The notes beneath the pieces were generated by a model. It ran no database searches and had not been told where the DNA came from. It worked only from the letters and a program-made list of their open reading frames with translations. From Siphonodentalium dalli (taxonomy: Eukaryota > Mollusca > Scaphopoda > Gadilida > Siphonodentaliidae), in contig CP136061.1 in NCBI GenBank assembly GCA_032622095.1, forward strand, positions 212,752,373-212,816,372: a DNA stretch of 64,000 nucleotides, given 5' to 3'. The position numbers and the translations under genes are program-made. Position 1 is the stretch's first letter. Each line of letters starts with the position of its first letter. Positions 22,083 to 31,308 of this stretch are shown here, in pieces.

Positions 22083-22542
22083 TTAGTTACTAGTGCTTTC
22101 GAGTGGAATGTTTCTTTCTTTTTTTTCATCCAATTTGTTCCAATCCATAACGCATGTGGGGAAGAAAGTTTTATCTGTTCTTTTGCTATTTGAAATGGGA
22201 CGATTTAAATTTGATGCATTTCTCAGTTCGTAATCACATTTATCCTTAACCTTTGACGGAAGAAGCTGAGTTAAGTAGGCGGGGGCTTTGCCGTTTGCAA
22301 TATTGTAAAATATACTCATTCGTTTAACATACCGCCTACTTTCCAGCTTCTCCCATCCGAGTTCAAAGAGCAACCTATCATGGGGGACCGATTTTGTACA
22401 ACCTGCAACCATACGCGCAGCTTCGATCTGTATATCATCTAGTCTTTTTAATATATAGTCAGGTGCTCCAAACCATACACAACTAGCATACTCCATTAAT
22501 GGACGGACGTGAGATAAATATAATATTTCGAGAGTCTGGCGG
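22083..22542 (-). pseudogene. LINE 2, middle part: reverse transcriptase thumb region
   Basis: The - strand frame reads LYLSHVRPLMEYASCVWFG, then AARMVAGCTKS, LGWEKLESRR and a CVMDWNKL motif: the region after the catalytic centre in CR1/Jockey-like reverse transcriptases. The frame ends where the Harbinger-like element begins. On the upstream side it is interrupted by a TTAA MITE at 22547-23038. Removing that MITE and one TTAA rejoins the codons in frame. Confidence 0.8.
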
Positions 22543-22546
22543 TTAA

Positions 22547-23038
22547 AGGCACGTGAGGCCTTAGTTGTCGAAAATATTCATATTTGTTACAATCACCGTA
22601 TACAGAAAAACATTAAAATGCATAGTTTCGTTCATATATACCATGACTATCGCGTAAACAGCATGTTATCATAAATGCCTACTATATTTTACCTAAGCAA
22701 GAGCCTGATTGTGTTACAGAAGACAGCACAATGCTACTGGCTAATCACAAAAAAATGGCATAAACGCTCTTTATGTGTTCCATATCAGGAATTCACCAAC
22801 AAAGAACGCTCTTTATGTTTACCATCATAATATAAACAAACACCAGAAAAGTTACTTTTTATGCTTTTGTTTACATAACAATGGTCAAACAAATGACAAT
22901 AACATACTGTTTATTCGATATTTCTTATTTGTATACGGACAAAGTATGTCTACATTTTGATGTTCTTCCTGTTTGTGGCGGTTTTTGACGGGTGGAAATA
23001 TTTTTACAGGATACCCACCGCCAAAGCCAACCGTACCT
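22547..23038. mobile_element. TTAA MITE (family A, copy 3) in LINE 2
   Basis: 492 bp in reverse orientation, with ends AGGCACGTGAGGCC and GGCTTTGGCGG...ACCGTACCT, flanked by TTAA at 22543-22546 and 23039-23042. It splits the reverse transcriptase frame of LINE 2. Confidence 0.85.
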
Positions 23039-23044
23039 TTAAGA

Positions 23045-23291
23045 AGATATTTCAGTTTTCTCATTTGGGAAAGTCTTGCATAGGCATTAGTACATATATT
23101 TTCGATATAAATATTCCATGATAAATCTTCTGAGATGTCAATACCCAGGTGTGTGTGACTGTATAATCAAGGGTAGCTCCATTGAAAACTATATCTGGTT
23201 TTATAATATTTTCTATACTTGTAAACAGCAGTACTTTAGTTTTGGCACTATTAAATTTGACTATGACATGCCAATGGAATTTACTGTGCAC
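23045..23291 (-). pseudogene. LINE 2, 5'-most surviving part
   Basis: The - strand reads VKFNSAKTKVLLFTS and then NIIKPDIVFNGATLDYTVTHT, the post-YADD segment of a non-LTR reverse transcriptase. A frameshift after HTW moves the rest (equivalent to RLSQMRKLKYLL) into another frame. Upstream sequence is lost at the family-M repeat. Confidence 0.75.
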
Positions 23292-23294
23292 AGC

Positions 23295-23405
23295 ACATTG
23301 GTTGGGTTTACGTTGTTGGCCCCAAGGAATTCAAGTAATTCCTTCCATGCAACAGTTGGAATTATAACGTTGGTCCAATGTTGGGCCAACGATAACAGCT
23401 TCGTT
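23295..23405. repeat. Family M repeat, second copy
   Basis: TTGGTTGGGTTTACGTTGTT and AATGTTGGGCCAACGATAAC match the repeat at 19556-19790. It abuts the broken end of LINE 2. Confidence 0.5.
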
Positions 23406-24596
23406 GGAGTCCAATTACACATAGCGTACATGCCAATATTTTACGTTCCGTAAACACATGTACAATCATATCTGACGCAATATATGCAACGATATGCCAT
23501 AAAATAATCGTGACTCTGCAAATGAACAATTCACTTCGATTTGTGTGAACCTGAATTTTCTCTGACACAAAGCGTGTTTTGTGAATAATATCGCATTCAT
23601 ATGATCATTATGCTATAATGTTAGTATATTCTTGTGGAAATAATAATAATTTGATAAATATTATTTCTAGATTATAACCTACAACGAAGGTCGCCCGACC
23701 CTTTAATGTTGACTGTCACAGGAACAAGTTATCGGTACTTGAGTTCTGAAAACCATATACTTATACTAATTATTGGCTAAAACATTACTTACAAACCCCA
23801 ACCACCCCCCGGTCGCCGAAGCGCCAGTGAAAAATTGTTACGATTGGTTTTTTTAACAGTCTCAGTGTAAAACCTCTCGCTATTTACGTCTGTATGGTGT
23901 CAATGCTGTATTGTTTGACATTGATGCATATCTGTGCATAATGCATGATTACTTTGTGTTACTTTTGCCGCTGATCAATGTAGCATGACCAATGAAATGT
24001 GAATAAAGAATAACTAAAAATGTCATAATATATGATATACCTTTAATGTTTTTTTAATTTTTTAATTCTTTTATTTATATATTATTATTTGTTTTCTTTT
24101 AATATGTTTGTATAACGCAGGGGTGGTTAAAATCCGCCGCCGTTTATAAAGGAACGCGATAGTCTGCCAGGTTGACGTATATGCTGTCAGTTATGTAGAT
24201 TGCCGTGTTAGATTCAGTTATTGCGTGCAAGACCAACCTCCAAGAACACACATTCTTGGATACATACATATATGGTAATCATCTTCGAATATAGGAACTA
24301 TAATAATCACGATGTTTTATGTACAGATGGAGATGTCTGTGGTTAGCAGCTGTTATAGCGAAAGGCGACGGAATCATACATGGTGCCACAAGGTTATAAA
24401 GCGGCTGTAGTTTGAAGGTCGAATCCATTTAGATCGTAGATAGCATCTAATAGTCGACAACGAATATCTAAACAACTGCACGACTAAAAGAGCAATTTGT
24501 CTGCCCTATAATATCTATGTGGTGATAGTGATCATGTTGTATAACGTCGTTTCTTGGCATTGATTACGTTATATCGATTGGCTTTGTTTATCCTGA
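23406..24596. other. Intron sequence with one TTAA-MITE-like end
   Basis: At about 23600-23705 a sequence ending GAAGGTCGCCCGACCCTTTAA resembles 59760-59855 (ending AAGGCCATCGGTGCCTTTAA), so it is probably the end of another TTAA element. The remainder shows no exon or named repeat. Confidence 0.4.
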
Positions 24597-25070
24597 CGAA
24601 ACCCTGTGCCCTTGCATTCTATTAATTATGGTCGACTCGCATATATAAGAGAATGCATTGGCACTTTTTAGATAATTTTTGATCAATTTTTCTTACATTC
24701 TTTAAAAAAAATTATCATTTGTTATCATTTTTTCTGACATTCTTTTACAATCTTTTTCATTTTTTCTTACATTCTATAACAATTTTTATAATTTTTTCTT
24801 ATATTCTTTAACAATTTTATCATTTTTTTTTATCATTTTTTCTTACATTATTTAACATTTTTATATTTTTTTTATAACTTTTTCTTACATTCTTTATCAA
24901 TTTTTATCATTTTCTCTTACATTCAGTAACAATTTTTATCATGTTTTATCATTATTTCTTTCATTCTTAAATAATTAAAAAAAAAATGTTTACATTTATT
25001 GTCAACTATAAAAAATTATATAAAATTTGTTAGGCCAATCATTATCTTATATAGGCGAGGCGACCTATTC
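24597..25070. mobile_element. Family C element, copy 2 (decayed)
   Basis: It has GTCGACTCGCATATATAAGA near the left end, a 300-bp interior of repeated TTTTCTTACATTC words, and a right end TTAGGCCAATCATTATC... GGCGAGGCGACC. The outer CCCTTTCATGAC terminus and TTAA are not recognisable. Confidence 0.6.
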
Positions 25071-25493
25071 AGTTCAGCCTGTTCTCATGAAAATAGGTTC
25101 ATATTGAACGTATTTTAAAAACCCAAATACGACCATATCGGCGTTATTTGAATCTGAATTACGTTCTATATTAACGTAAATGGGACACGGTCCCACGGAA
25201 AGAGTCGTATATGAGCGTATTCATATTATACGTCCGTATCGGGCGTATTTGATGCACCCCATATTGAAACTACATGTATAATGAAATACACGGAATAATT
25301 ATTCACTGATAATATTCAATATAAACATGCAAAATCTTCAAATAACCAAATGCCATTATTCAAGTAATCTTGCAACAGCGAGCACTGTGCCAGGAAAACC
25401 AATCGATCTATTTTAGCGTGATCGTGCTATTATATATCGATCGGTGGTTCACCCTGACCTGATATTCTTACTGAAATGCGACGTAATTGGATC
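25071..25493. other. Intron sequence, nothing recognised
   Basis: The words CCAATCGATCTA and TCGATCGGTGGTTCAC at 25399-25450 also occur at 6241-6302, so a short dispersed repeat is present. No exon is seen. Confidence 0.35.
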
Positions 25494-25497
25494 TTAA

Positions 25498-25900
25498 AGG
25501 CCCACTTAATTTTCGAGTCGCCGATTATTGTTTTTATAGTGACTTGATATACGGTTTTAATAACAATCTTTGCCATAAAATATGATTAAAATACTATAAT
25601 TCATCACTATTTGAAACATATGTGTCTCAGAAGATGCCCACAGAGAAATAGAAAACTGCTGAAATCATAGAATGACTTCCCCATTTGGATTCCAGGATGC
25701 AACATAATTCAAACTTGTTCAATGGAATGTGAAGAACTCTATCTTTAATATATAGAGTTATTCCCCCTGCAAAGCTGCAATCTGGATGACAAACCGCGTT
25801 GGCAACTCAACAAAAACAACATGTCCTCAGTTTATTACACCGGATAAGTTGATAATACAATGTTTTGGAGCTTCCTTTCTCAAATGGTATATAATATGGC
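25498..25900. mobile_element. TTAA MITE (family F, copy 1, partial)
   Basis: TTAA at 25494-25497 followed by AGGCCCACTTAATTTTCGAG. The same sequence occurs inverted at 32466-32667, ending CTCGAAAATTAAGTGGGCCT before TTTAA. The far end of this copy is not defined. Confidence 0.6.
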
Positions 25901-25940
25901 ATATATTTTATATAATGTAATCTGAGGGTTCGAAAATTAA

Positions 25941-26456
25941 AGGCACGGGTGGCGTTCGAAAATATTCACATTTGTTCAAATCGCCATCAACGGAAGGAAT
26001 ATTAAAATATATATAGTTTTGTTCATATACCAAACATAATCAGTGCGTAAATAGTATATTGTCGTCAAGACGTACGATGGTGTACGTAAACAAGAACCTG
26101 CTCGTGTTACAGAAGTTTTGCTTCTGTTTACATAACAAAGCGCAATTCTATTGGTTAATCACACACAAATGATATAAACGCTTTATTATTTCCATATCAG
26201 GAAAACAGTAACAAATAACGCTCTTTATGTTTACCATATCCGGATCTAAATAAAAGCCAGGTTATGTAACGTTTTTTGCTTTTGTTTACGTAACAAAGGA
26301 AAAACATTTGACAATAACATACTGTTTGTGCCATATTTCTGATTGGTATAAGAACAATTTCTATCTATATTTTACTATTAATTCTGTTTATGGCGGTTTT
26401 TGACGGAGTTGAATATTTTAACAGCATACCCACCGCCAACGCCGCCCAGGATTTAT
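25941..26456. mobile_element. TTAA MITE (family A' , copy 1)
   Basis: About 516 bp starting AGGCACGGGTGGCG after TTAA (25937-25940) and ending ACGCCGCCCAGGATTTA, with the right TTAA mutated. It is a diverged relative of family A, closest to 41149, 41918 and 60118. Confidence 0.75.
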
Positions 26457-26479
26457 ACCCGTTTCGCAGAAATCGCAAC

Positions 26480-26722
26480 ATTAAAGACCAAGTGACAATG
26501 TATTCTCTTGTATATGCGAGCCGACCATGGGTCGCCTCGCATATATAAGAGAATGCATTGGCCTAACACTATTTTATAAAAAAAATTATCAATTTTTCTT
26601 TAACATTTTTGATCATTTTTTTAATACATTCTTTAACAATTTTTATAATTTGTTATACTATTTCTTACATTTAATTACAATTTCTAACATTTTTTACTGA
26701 TTTTTTTGTTTTTATATAACAG
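26480..26722. mobile_element. Family C element, copy 3, truncated at gene A exon 2
   Basis: It opens with a GTATTCTCTTGTATATGCGAG palindrome and runs on as TTTTCTTTAACATTTTTGAT-type repeats. The right-hand palindrome and terminus are missing: the T-rich interior runs straight into the 3' splice site region of exon 2 and so supplies its pyrimidine tract. Confidence 0.65.
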
Positions 26723-26773
26723 GTATCTTTGTATAATAGGTATCTTTGTATAGCAGGTATCTTTGTATAACAG
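26723..26773 (+). repeat. Three tandem 17-bp copies of a 3' splice site
   Basis: The unit GTATCTTTGTATAACAG is repeated three times (26723-26739 with AATAG, 26740-26756 with AGCAG, 26757-26773 with AACAG). The coding exon then begins with the same GTATCTTTG. Every unit ends in AG, so with the AG at 26721-26722 there are four possible 3' splice sites. Only the last (AG at 26772-26773) keeps the frame open; the others meet stop codons within the repeat or just after it. Confidence 0.85.
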
Positions 26774-27044
26774 GTATCTTTGAGGGAACAAGATATCAAG
26801 CTTCTGAAGCAGCTCATTCAGATCGACAAGTCGATCCAGAAATTAACGGACAACAACGGATACTACGATAAACGGGAAAGGAGGAGGAGTGATATATACA
26901 GAACATCATCATCATCTAGCAATTCTCTGGCAATTCCAAGTCCCATAAGGCCAGCCATTGTTAGACGTCAGAGCGACCCACACGTCTACAGAGTACCCCG
27001 AGCTGTTAGCATGGATAACATCATGGGCATGGATCATATTGACG
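26774..27044 (+). CDS. Gene A exon 2: leucine-repeat and serine-rich linker
   Basis: It runs from GTA TCT TTG AGG (V-S-L-R) after an AACAG acceptor to GAC G|GTGGGT, phase 1, encoding residues 16-105. It contains the core LREQDIKLLKQLIQIDKSIQKL helix, then a basic, serine-rich linker with RRRS, SSSSS, RRQSD and RAVS segments that look like basophilic kinase or 14-3-3 sites. The aligned exon of gene B (50966-50687) shares LR-x-QDIKLLK-x-L-x-x-I-x-x-x-I and the R-x-QSD motif but little else, as expected for old paralogues. The first ~10 bases lie next to a tandemly repeated splice acceptor, and a TTAA MITE begins 12 bases after the exon end. Confidence 0.85.
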
Positions 27045-27055
27045 GTGGGTTTTAA

Positions 27056-27314
27056 CCCTTTCTATACTAAATGGATTATATCGTTGACTGATAACCGTAT
27101 ACATTGGAATGGTGTACTATTCATTTGGAGGGATGTTCACATATACAAGCAGATGACAGACAGACAAAAAGACGACACAAGTGCAAATGGATTTATATTA
27201 ATTGGTGGGAAATGTTCAGTAAATAAGTTAAACAAACGACTGTTTGTTGAACTTATTATCTGATCATTTCCTAAGGTAACTACTCGTCAATGAGAATTTA
27301 GTATAGAAAGTGTC
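27056..27314. mobile_element. TTAA MITE (family N, copy 1) at the start of gene A intron 2
   Basis: TTAA at 27052-27055 lies seven bases after the donor GT (27045-27046), followed by CCCTTTCTATACTAAATGG. The right end is ATTTAGTATAGAAAGTG, with its TTAA lost. The interior includes AACTTATTATCTGA and AACTACTCGTCAATGA, words shared with copies at 37431, 39175, 43558, 55970 and 61786. Confidence 0.8.
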
Positions 27315-28546
27315 GAAGAGATACGTGTATAAGGCTCATGTTGCTAGTAAACTTTGTTATTTGTTCAAACTATGTCGATATTTACTGCCTGGATTTGGGA
27401 TGGGAGCCCCGGAAGGAATCAGGAATTGGAAGGGCGGTATGCCCTCCCCTACAACCCACTTTGGAATGAAATGTGGTGTTATGATATGGTAAAACAAACA
27501 ACGATGAAAAATAATGGGAAAATGTATTCTTGGGGTTCAGACACGTTTTGCCAAACAATTCCTGGTATTCCAAAACTGATTTTCTCCAAATCTGTTAGGA
27601 ATTTCTTTGTGAAATTTGGTTCAAGCAATTATTGTGACACAATATTTAAAAACATTGACCAATTGGATATTATAACATCTTTTACATTACTTTTATGGCG
27701 TGAAAACTATTTAAAATTTCACTGTTTTCAGGTACCAAGAACTTCTTTAAAATCTACTTCTTTTTTTCAAAAGTGCAGTACATATATCCATGATATCATA
27801 TCTCAAGATCATGAGAGGAGACTTAATTATTCTTTATATGTGACATTTGATGATTAGTTTTATTAAGAAAGGCAACTATATATATTAATAATTTTCTATA
27901 TTTGAGGACTTGCATGCCATGTCTGTTGATCAATATACACAACTGGGCTGAGATGAGTTGTGGGTCATGGGTAAATAACCAAGTTAAAGTCATGGTTAAA
28001 TAACCAAGTTAAAGCTGACCACCATATCGCTTAACACTGTGGCTTAATTCATGTTGATTGTTCCCTGCTTAAGTGGACCACCTTGCATATCAACATTTGT
28101 TTACATTGGGCTGAAATATTTGTTACTGTTTTATTCTTCATAATAATATAAATATATGGGGGTATACGATGCTATATTATGCAATTAAAAATCTAACTCA
28201 ACATTATGATACAAATGAAGCCTCCTCTCATAGAGCCAAGAAAATAAGCTATTTGGTAATTGGAGTTGTGGGAAATTATTAATTATTTTAGCAGTTCTTG
28301 GTACCGAAAGGGGCAAACAATAAAATAATATTTTCAACTTCTCAAATGTATTAAAATCCATTGTTTTTGTTTTTCTCTTAATAATTGATCAGACTCTACA
28401 TACAGTAAAGATAATATGTGAAATTCAAGATTATTTGCTAGATAGATCCAGAGAAATTCTTTGTTGAACATCTCTTGCCATGTTTTGGCTGGATTTTATG
28501 CAAAACGTGCGTCTCCCCCTTAAATGTCTTCTGTTGTATATTTCAG
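27315..28546. other. Rest of gene A intron 2, with an unexplained 168-codon open frame
   Basis: A + strand frame from 27354 to 27857 stays open for 167 residues (from MLFVQTMSIFTAW to NYSLYVTFDD), long for such AT-rich DNA. No domain is recognised, and a CAG|GTACC at 27731 makes part of it look intron-like. Sequence near 27725-27745 and 27807-27825 (GGTACCAAGAACT, ATGAGAGGAG) recurs inverted near 28225-28305, so the interval may be a decayed inverted-repeat element. The intron ends at TATATTTCAG (28546). Confidence 0.4.
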
Positions 28547-28830
28547 AGACTGACGAATGGTACGACGACGAGTATTCGCTGGGTTCCTCGAGCGATCTTA
28601 CCGACAGCACCACGTCCATCGCTTCCCTGGCATCTTTGAGAGAATGTTACACAATGCCTCGCCCACGGTCACTCTCCGTGGTACCGCTCACTGTCTCATC
28701 ATTCGCCTGCAATGCAGATGAGGATTATGGAAAAATTCTCATGAAAAATGTCTCCCTATGGAAAAATTCAATGGACAAGAACATTTCAAAAAATAAAACC
28801 TGTGATGTTATCGACGAGAGTGGGGAATAA
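28547..28830 (+). CDS. Gene A exon 3: acidic/serine region and NVSLWK tail
   Basis: It begins after TTTCAG with AG ACT GAC GAA (the split codon gives E106) and ends at TAA 28828-28830, encoding residues 106-199. An EWYDDEYSLG segment and a serine/threonine-rich stretch (SSSDLTDSTTS) precede RPRSLSV, then DEDYGKILMKNVSLWK and a lysine-rich tail ending VIDESGE. Gene B's last exon starts in the same phase and ends in AYYEKVLKRNVRLWK, so the N-V-x-L-W-K motif is the best-conserved part of this exon. Two further copies of the tail module lie downstream (28836 and about 29520), outside the frame used here. Confidence 0.85.
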
Positions 28831-28835
28831 TCGCG

Positions 28836-28998
28836 TGCAACGCAGTTGAGGATTATCGTAAAATGTTCATGAAAAATGTCTCCATATGGAAAAATATAAA
28901 TGGACAAGGACATTTCAAAAATAAAAGATGTGAAGTTATCGACGAGAGTGGGGAAGAATGGCGGAGTGACCGACGAACTTGCAACAAATACATGGAAT
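28836..28998 (+). pseudogene. Duplicate of the gene A C-terminal module (copy 2)
   Basis: Starting six bases after the gene A stop codon, about 122 bp repeat 28708-28833 with roughly 85-90% identity by eye. The copy is in another frame relative to exon 3 but is itself open: CNAVEDYRKMFMKNVSIWK ... NKRCEVIDESGE, then EWRSDRRT and on to a TAA near 28998-29010. One +1 and one -1 indel relative to copy 1 cancel out, so both copies return to the same reading (NK-x-C-x-VIDESGE). It could be an alternative or former C-terminus, or simply 3' untranslated sequence. Confidence 0.6.
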
Positions 28999-29519
28999 GT
29001 ACGTCATAATTTTTTCGAAAATGGCGGCAAGGTATCACGCCTGGCATTTTCACCATTCGTTTTTTTCTATATTTACCAAAGATATCGACACGCTATTAGA
29101 CTAATGAGCTCTCGTAACAACGTTTCGGATACCACAAAAACTGGACATCGAAAATATTTTAAGGGAGATTTAACATTCAAATTTCACAACCACGAAAAAT
29201 GGTGACCGAAGTCACTTGAACACTTACATTTTCTCAACAGTCGTATTTATATGGGGACGCGATTCACAGTGAGGTAGCAGAGATTGATACATACATATAT
29301 ATAGATCACGCCCTATTTTTTTGGCGCAGTTATCTATATAGATGAAGAAAACAATGAATACTCGCTTGGGTTTGAGACATTTTGTCATAACTTTCGAGCA
29401 AATTCCTAACAGATTCCATGCATCGTTGCTTCAACTTAATGAAATGAGAGCTCCACTGGATATGAACTGTTGCATGCACATCAATGCATGTGTTATCCAT
29501 TGGATAACACACTCGTCTC
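28961..29519. other. Downstream flank of gene A, nothing firm
   Basis: Between the second and third tail-module copies. It includes a TATATATAG run near 29300; no exon is recognised. Confidence 0.3.
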
Positions 29520-29630
29520 CTGATTCATATCAATTCAACCCAATTAAATCGGTATCAGTATGGAACAATTCAACAGGCAAGCGCATTTAAAAAGCTACGA
29601 GAATGATCGCGGGTGATCGACGAACATGCG
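29520..29630 (+). pseudogene. Third, decayed copy of the gene A C-terminal module
   Basis: The + strand reads DSYQFNPIKSVSVWNNSTGK before a stop at 29588-29590, aligning with DEDYGKILMKNVSLWKNSMDK of exon 3. The DNA afterwards (TGATCGACGAACATGC) matches GACCGACGAACTTGC downstream of copy 2. It is more diverged than copy 2. Confidence 0.5.
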
Positions 29631-29984
29631 AAAAGTTACTCAAACATGATATAGAATAAATGTATAAATTCTACACATGTGCTACATTTTATCTCAAACA
29701 AAATTGTATAGCATATGGCATATGTGTCGGTGGAATCTTCTCAACGTTGAATATGAATGAATTTGTGAGTATATTATAATTAGTATATGAGAATAGAATA
29801 GAATATACTTTATTCAGCAATGTCTATGAACAATAATTACTGTAAACAAAATATTTGTTTGTAACATATATCAATATGCATAACAGGGAGTGAGGTTGCA
29901 TGACCATATACGGTCGTCTTCTGCTTCCTCCCAATGGAGATTATCCATTAACCCAGGTCCGATTTTTGTATCAACCCATATACC
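29631..29984. other. Intergenic, possible LINE tail in reverse
   Basis: GAATATACTTTATTCAGCAA (about 29801) and GGTCGTCTTCTGCTTCCTCCC (about 29910) resemble an inverted LINE 3' end with a TTTATT signal. A loosely similar GGTCGTCTTCCTGGCAACGCC stretch is at 59909. The assignment is weak. Confidence 0.3.
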
Positions 29985-30175
29985 CTGTGCCAATGCATTC
30001 TCTTATATATGCGAGTCGACCATAGGTCGCCTCGCATATATAAAAGAATGCATTGGCCTAACATTTTTTTTTTTCAAACAATATTTTTCAATTTTAATAA
30101 TTTATTCTTATATTCTTTAACATACTTATTTTGTAGGTTTAGGGCCGATGAGATCGGCCCCTGGCACTCAAAGGG
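29985..30175. mobile_element. Family C element, copy 4 (short)
   Basis: It has CCCTGTGCCAATGCATTCTC, the GTCGACCATAGGTCGC palindrome core, a short T-rich interior and an end GGCACTCAAAGGG before TTAA (30176-30179). A GGGCCGATGAGATCGGCCC hairpin precedes the right end. Confidence 0.65.
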
Positions 30176-30252
30176 TTAATTGTTTACTCCAGCACATTGG
30201 TCAGTCTATGATATGTTTGTTGGAAATATGTTCTATTTGAGATACAAATCTC

Positions 30253-30600
30253 TAAAACCCTAATTACGTTCGAAATTTTACACCCGGTTCTCAACACACA
30301 AACTGTAGTTTCTTCCCTACAATGGTTTCGATTTGGAATAGTTTGGATAAAGTAGCTCAACAATGTACCTCGATCTCCATATTCTCAAATATTGTAAACC
30401 CTCTGTTGAAGACATTGAGACCACCAAACTCATATTGTATAGGAAGAAGAAGAGATAACATTTTACTATGTAGACTCCGAAACAGGTGTAGTGATTTAAA
30501 CGGAGACAAGCTAAACAATTATTTAACAAAAAATCCTAAATGTAACTGTGGATACAAAGTCGAAGATGCTGATCACTTTCTGTTTACTTGTCCTTTTTAC
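30253..30600 (+). pseudogene. LINE 3 reverse transcriptase C-terminus, first half
   Basis: The frame reads NPNYVRNF, then SFFPTMVSIWNSL and a knuckle CNCGYKVEDADHFLFTCPFYL, where the MITE interrupts it. An in-frame TAA near the start shows that this copy is not functional beyond its truncation. The same family as LINE 1 and LINE 2 is likely from the shared W-N-S-L and C-x-C-G-x-x-x-E-x-x-x-H motifs. Confidence 0.8.
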
Positions 30601-30604
30601 TTAA

Positions 30605-31098
30605 AGATACGGTTGGCCTTGGCGGTGGGTATGCTGTGAAAATATCTCCACCCGTCAAAAACCGCCACAAACAGAAAGAACATCAAAATGTAGATAGACT
30701 TTGTCCGTATACAAATAAGAAATATCGCATAAACAGTATGTTATGGTCATATGTTTGACCATTGTTATGTAAACAAAAGCGTAAAAAGTTACTTTTCTGG
30801 TGTTTGTTTATATTATGACGGTAGACATAAAGAGCGTTCTTTGTTGGTGAATACCTGATATGGAACTAATAAAGAGCGTTTATGCCATTTGTGTGTGATT
30901 AGCCAGTAGCATTGTGTTGTCTTCTGTAACACAATCAGGCTCTAGCTTAGGTAAACTATAGTAGGTCTTTATGATAACATGCTGTTTACGCGATGGTCAT
31001 GGTATATATGAACAGAACTGTATGAGTCTTACTGTTTTTCTGTTTACTGTGTTTGGAACAAATATGAATATTTTCGACAATTAAGGCCGCACGTGCCT
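30605..31098. mobile_element. TTAA MITE (family A, copy 4) inside LINE 3
   Basis: 494 bp with ends AGATACGGTTGGCC and GGCCGCACGTGCCT, flanked by TTAA at 30601-30604 and 31099-31102. It falls within a CCTTTTTACTTAAATGAAAG coding site of the LINE; taking out the MITE and one TTAA leaves the LINE frame intact. Confidence 0.9.
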
Positions 31099-31102
31099 TT
31101 AA

Positions 31103-31308
31103 ATGAAAGAGCTATAATGGAAGAAAAAATAGCTGGCATTGGACTACATATTGTCCATTCTGCAGATTTACTTTGTGGATCACCATTGATTTCCTATAAA
31201 GAAAACTGCATTCTCTTCACAGCTGTACAGAAATACATCATATCGTCTCACCGTTTTTGTAATGAGAATATCGATTGGAATAGTAGACCACCAAATGATT
31301 CTATATAA
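31103..31308 (+). pseudogene. LINE 3 reverse transcriptase C-terminus, second half
   Basis: It continues the LINE 3 frame after the MITE: NERAIMEEKIAGIGLHIVHS, then LLCGSPLISY and AVQKYIISSHRF, ending at TAA 31306-31308. This is the hydrophobic tail found after the zinc knuckle in this LINE family (compare LLYGSLELPN... AVQKFISDSGRF in LINE 1). Confidence 0.8.

Larger units (their letters stand above)
16855..28830 (+). other. Gene A, full span: join(16855-16899, 26774-27044, 28547-28830)
   Basis: The three exons add up to 600 nt and a 199-residue protein. Domain order: a leucine-repeat helix at residues about 8-39; a basic, serine-rich linker (RRRS at 51-54, five serines at 60-64, RRQSD at 79-83, RAVS at 91-94); an acidic-to-serine stretch (EWYDDEYSLGSSSDLTDSTTS, about 109-129); and a C-terminal YGKILMKNVSLWK motif at 166-178. 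The length fits the family (roughly 180-240 residues). Vertebrate relatives are cytoplasmic adaptors linking MRCK kinases to LIMK1 or unconventional myosin 18A in actomyosin control; LURAP1 has also been tied to NF-kB signalling. That role is inferred here by family only. Introns of 9.9 and 1.5 kb are filled with mobile elements. Gene B, a convergent paralogue, begins its last exon 8.3 kb downstream. Confidence 0.75.

Noticed and set aside
22083-22496. Independent 137-residue gene
   Set aside because: The motifs (RPLMEYASCVWFG, MVAGCTKS, WNKL) are those of a non-LTR reverse transcriptase, and the frame joins neighbouring LINE pieces.
30322-30639. Independent 105-residue zinc-knuckle gene
   Set aside because: It is the LINE 3 reverse transcriptase tail, running by chance a few codons into the MITE.
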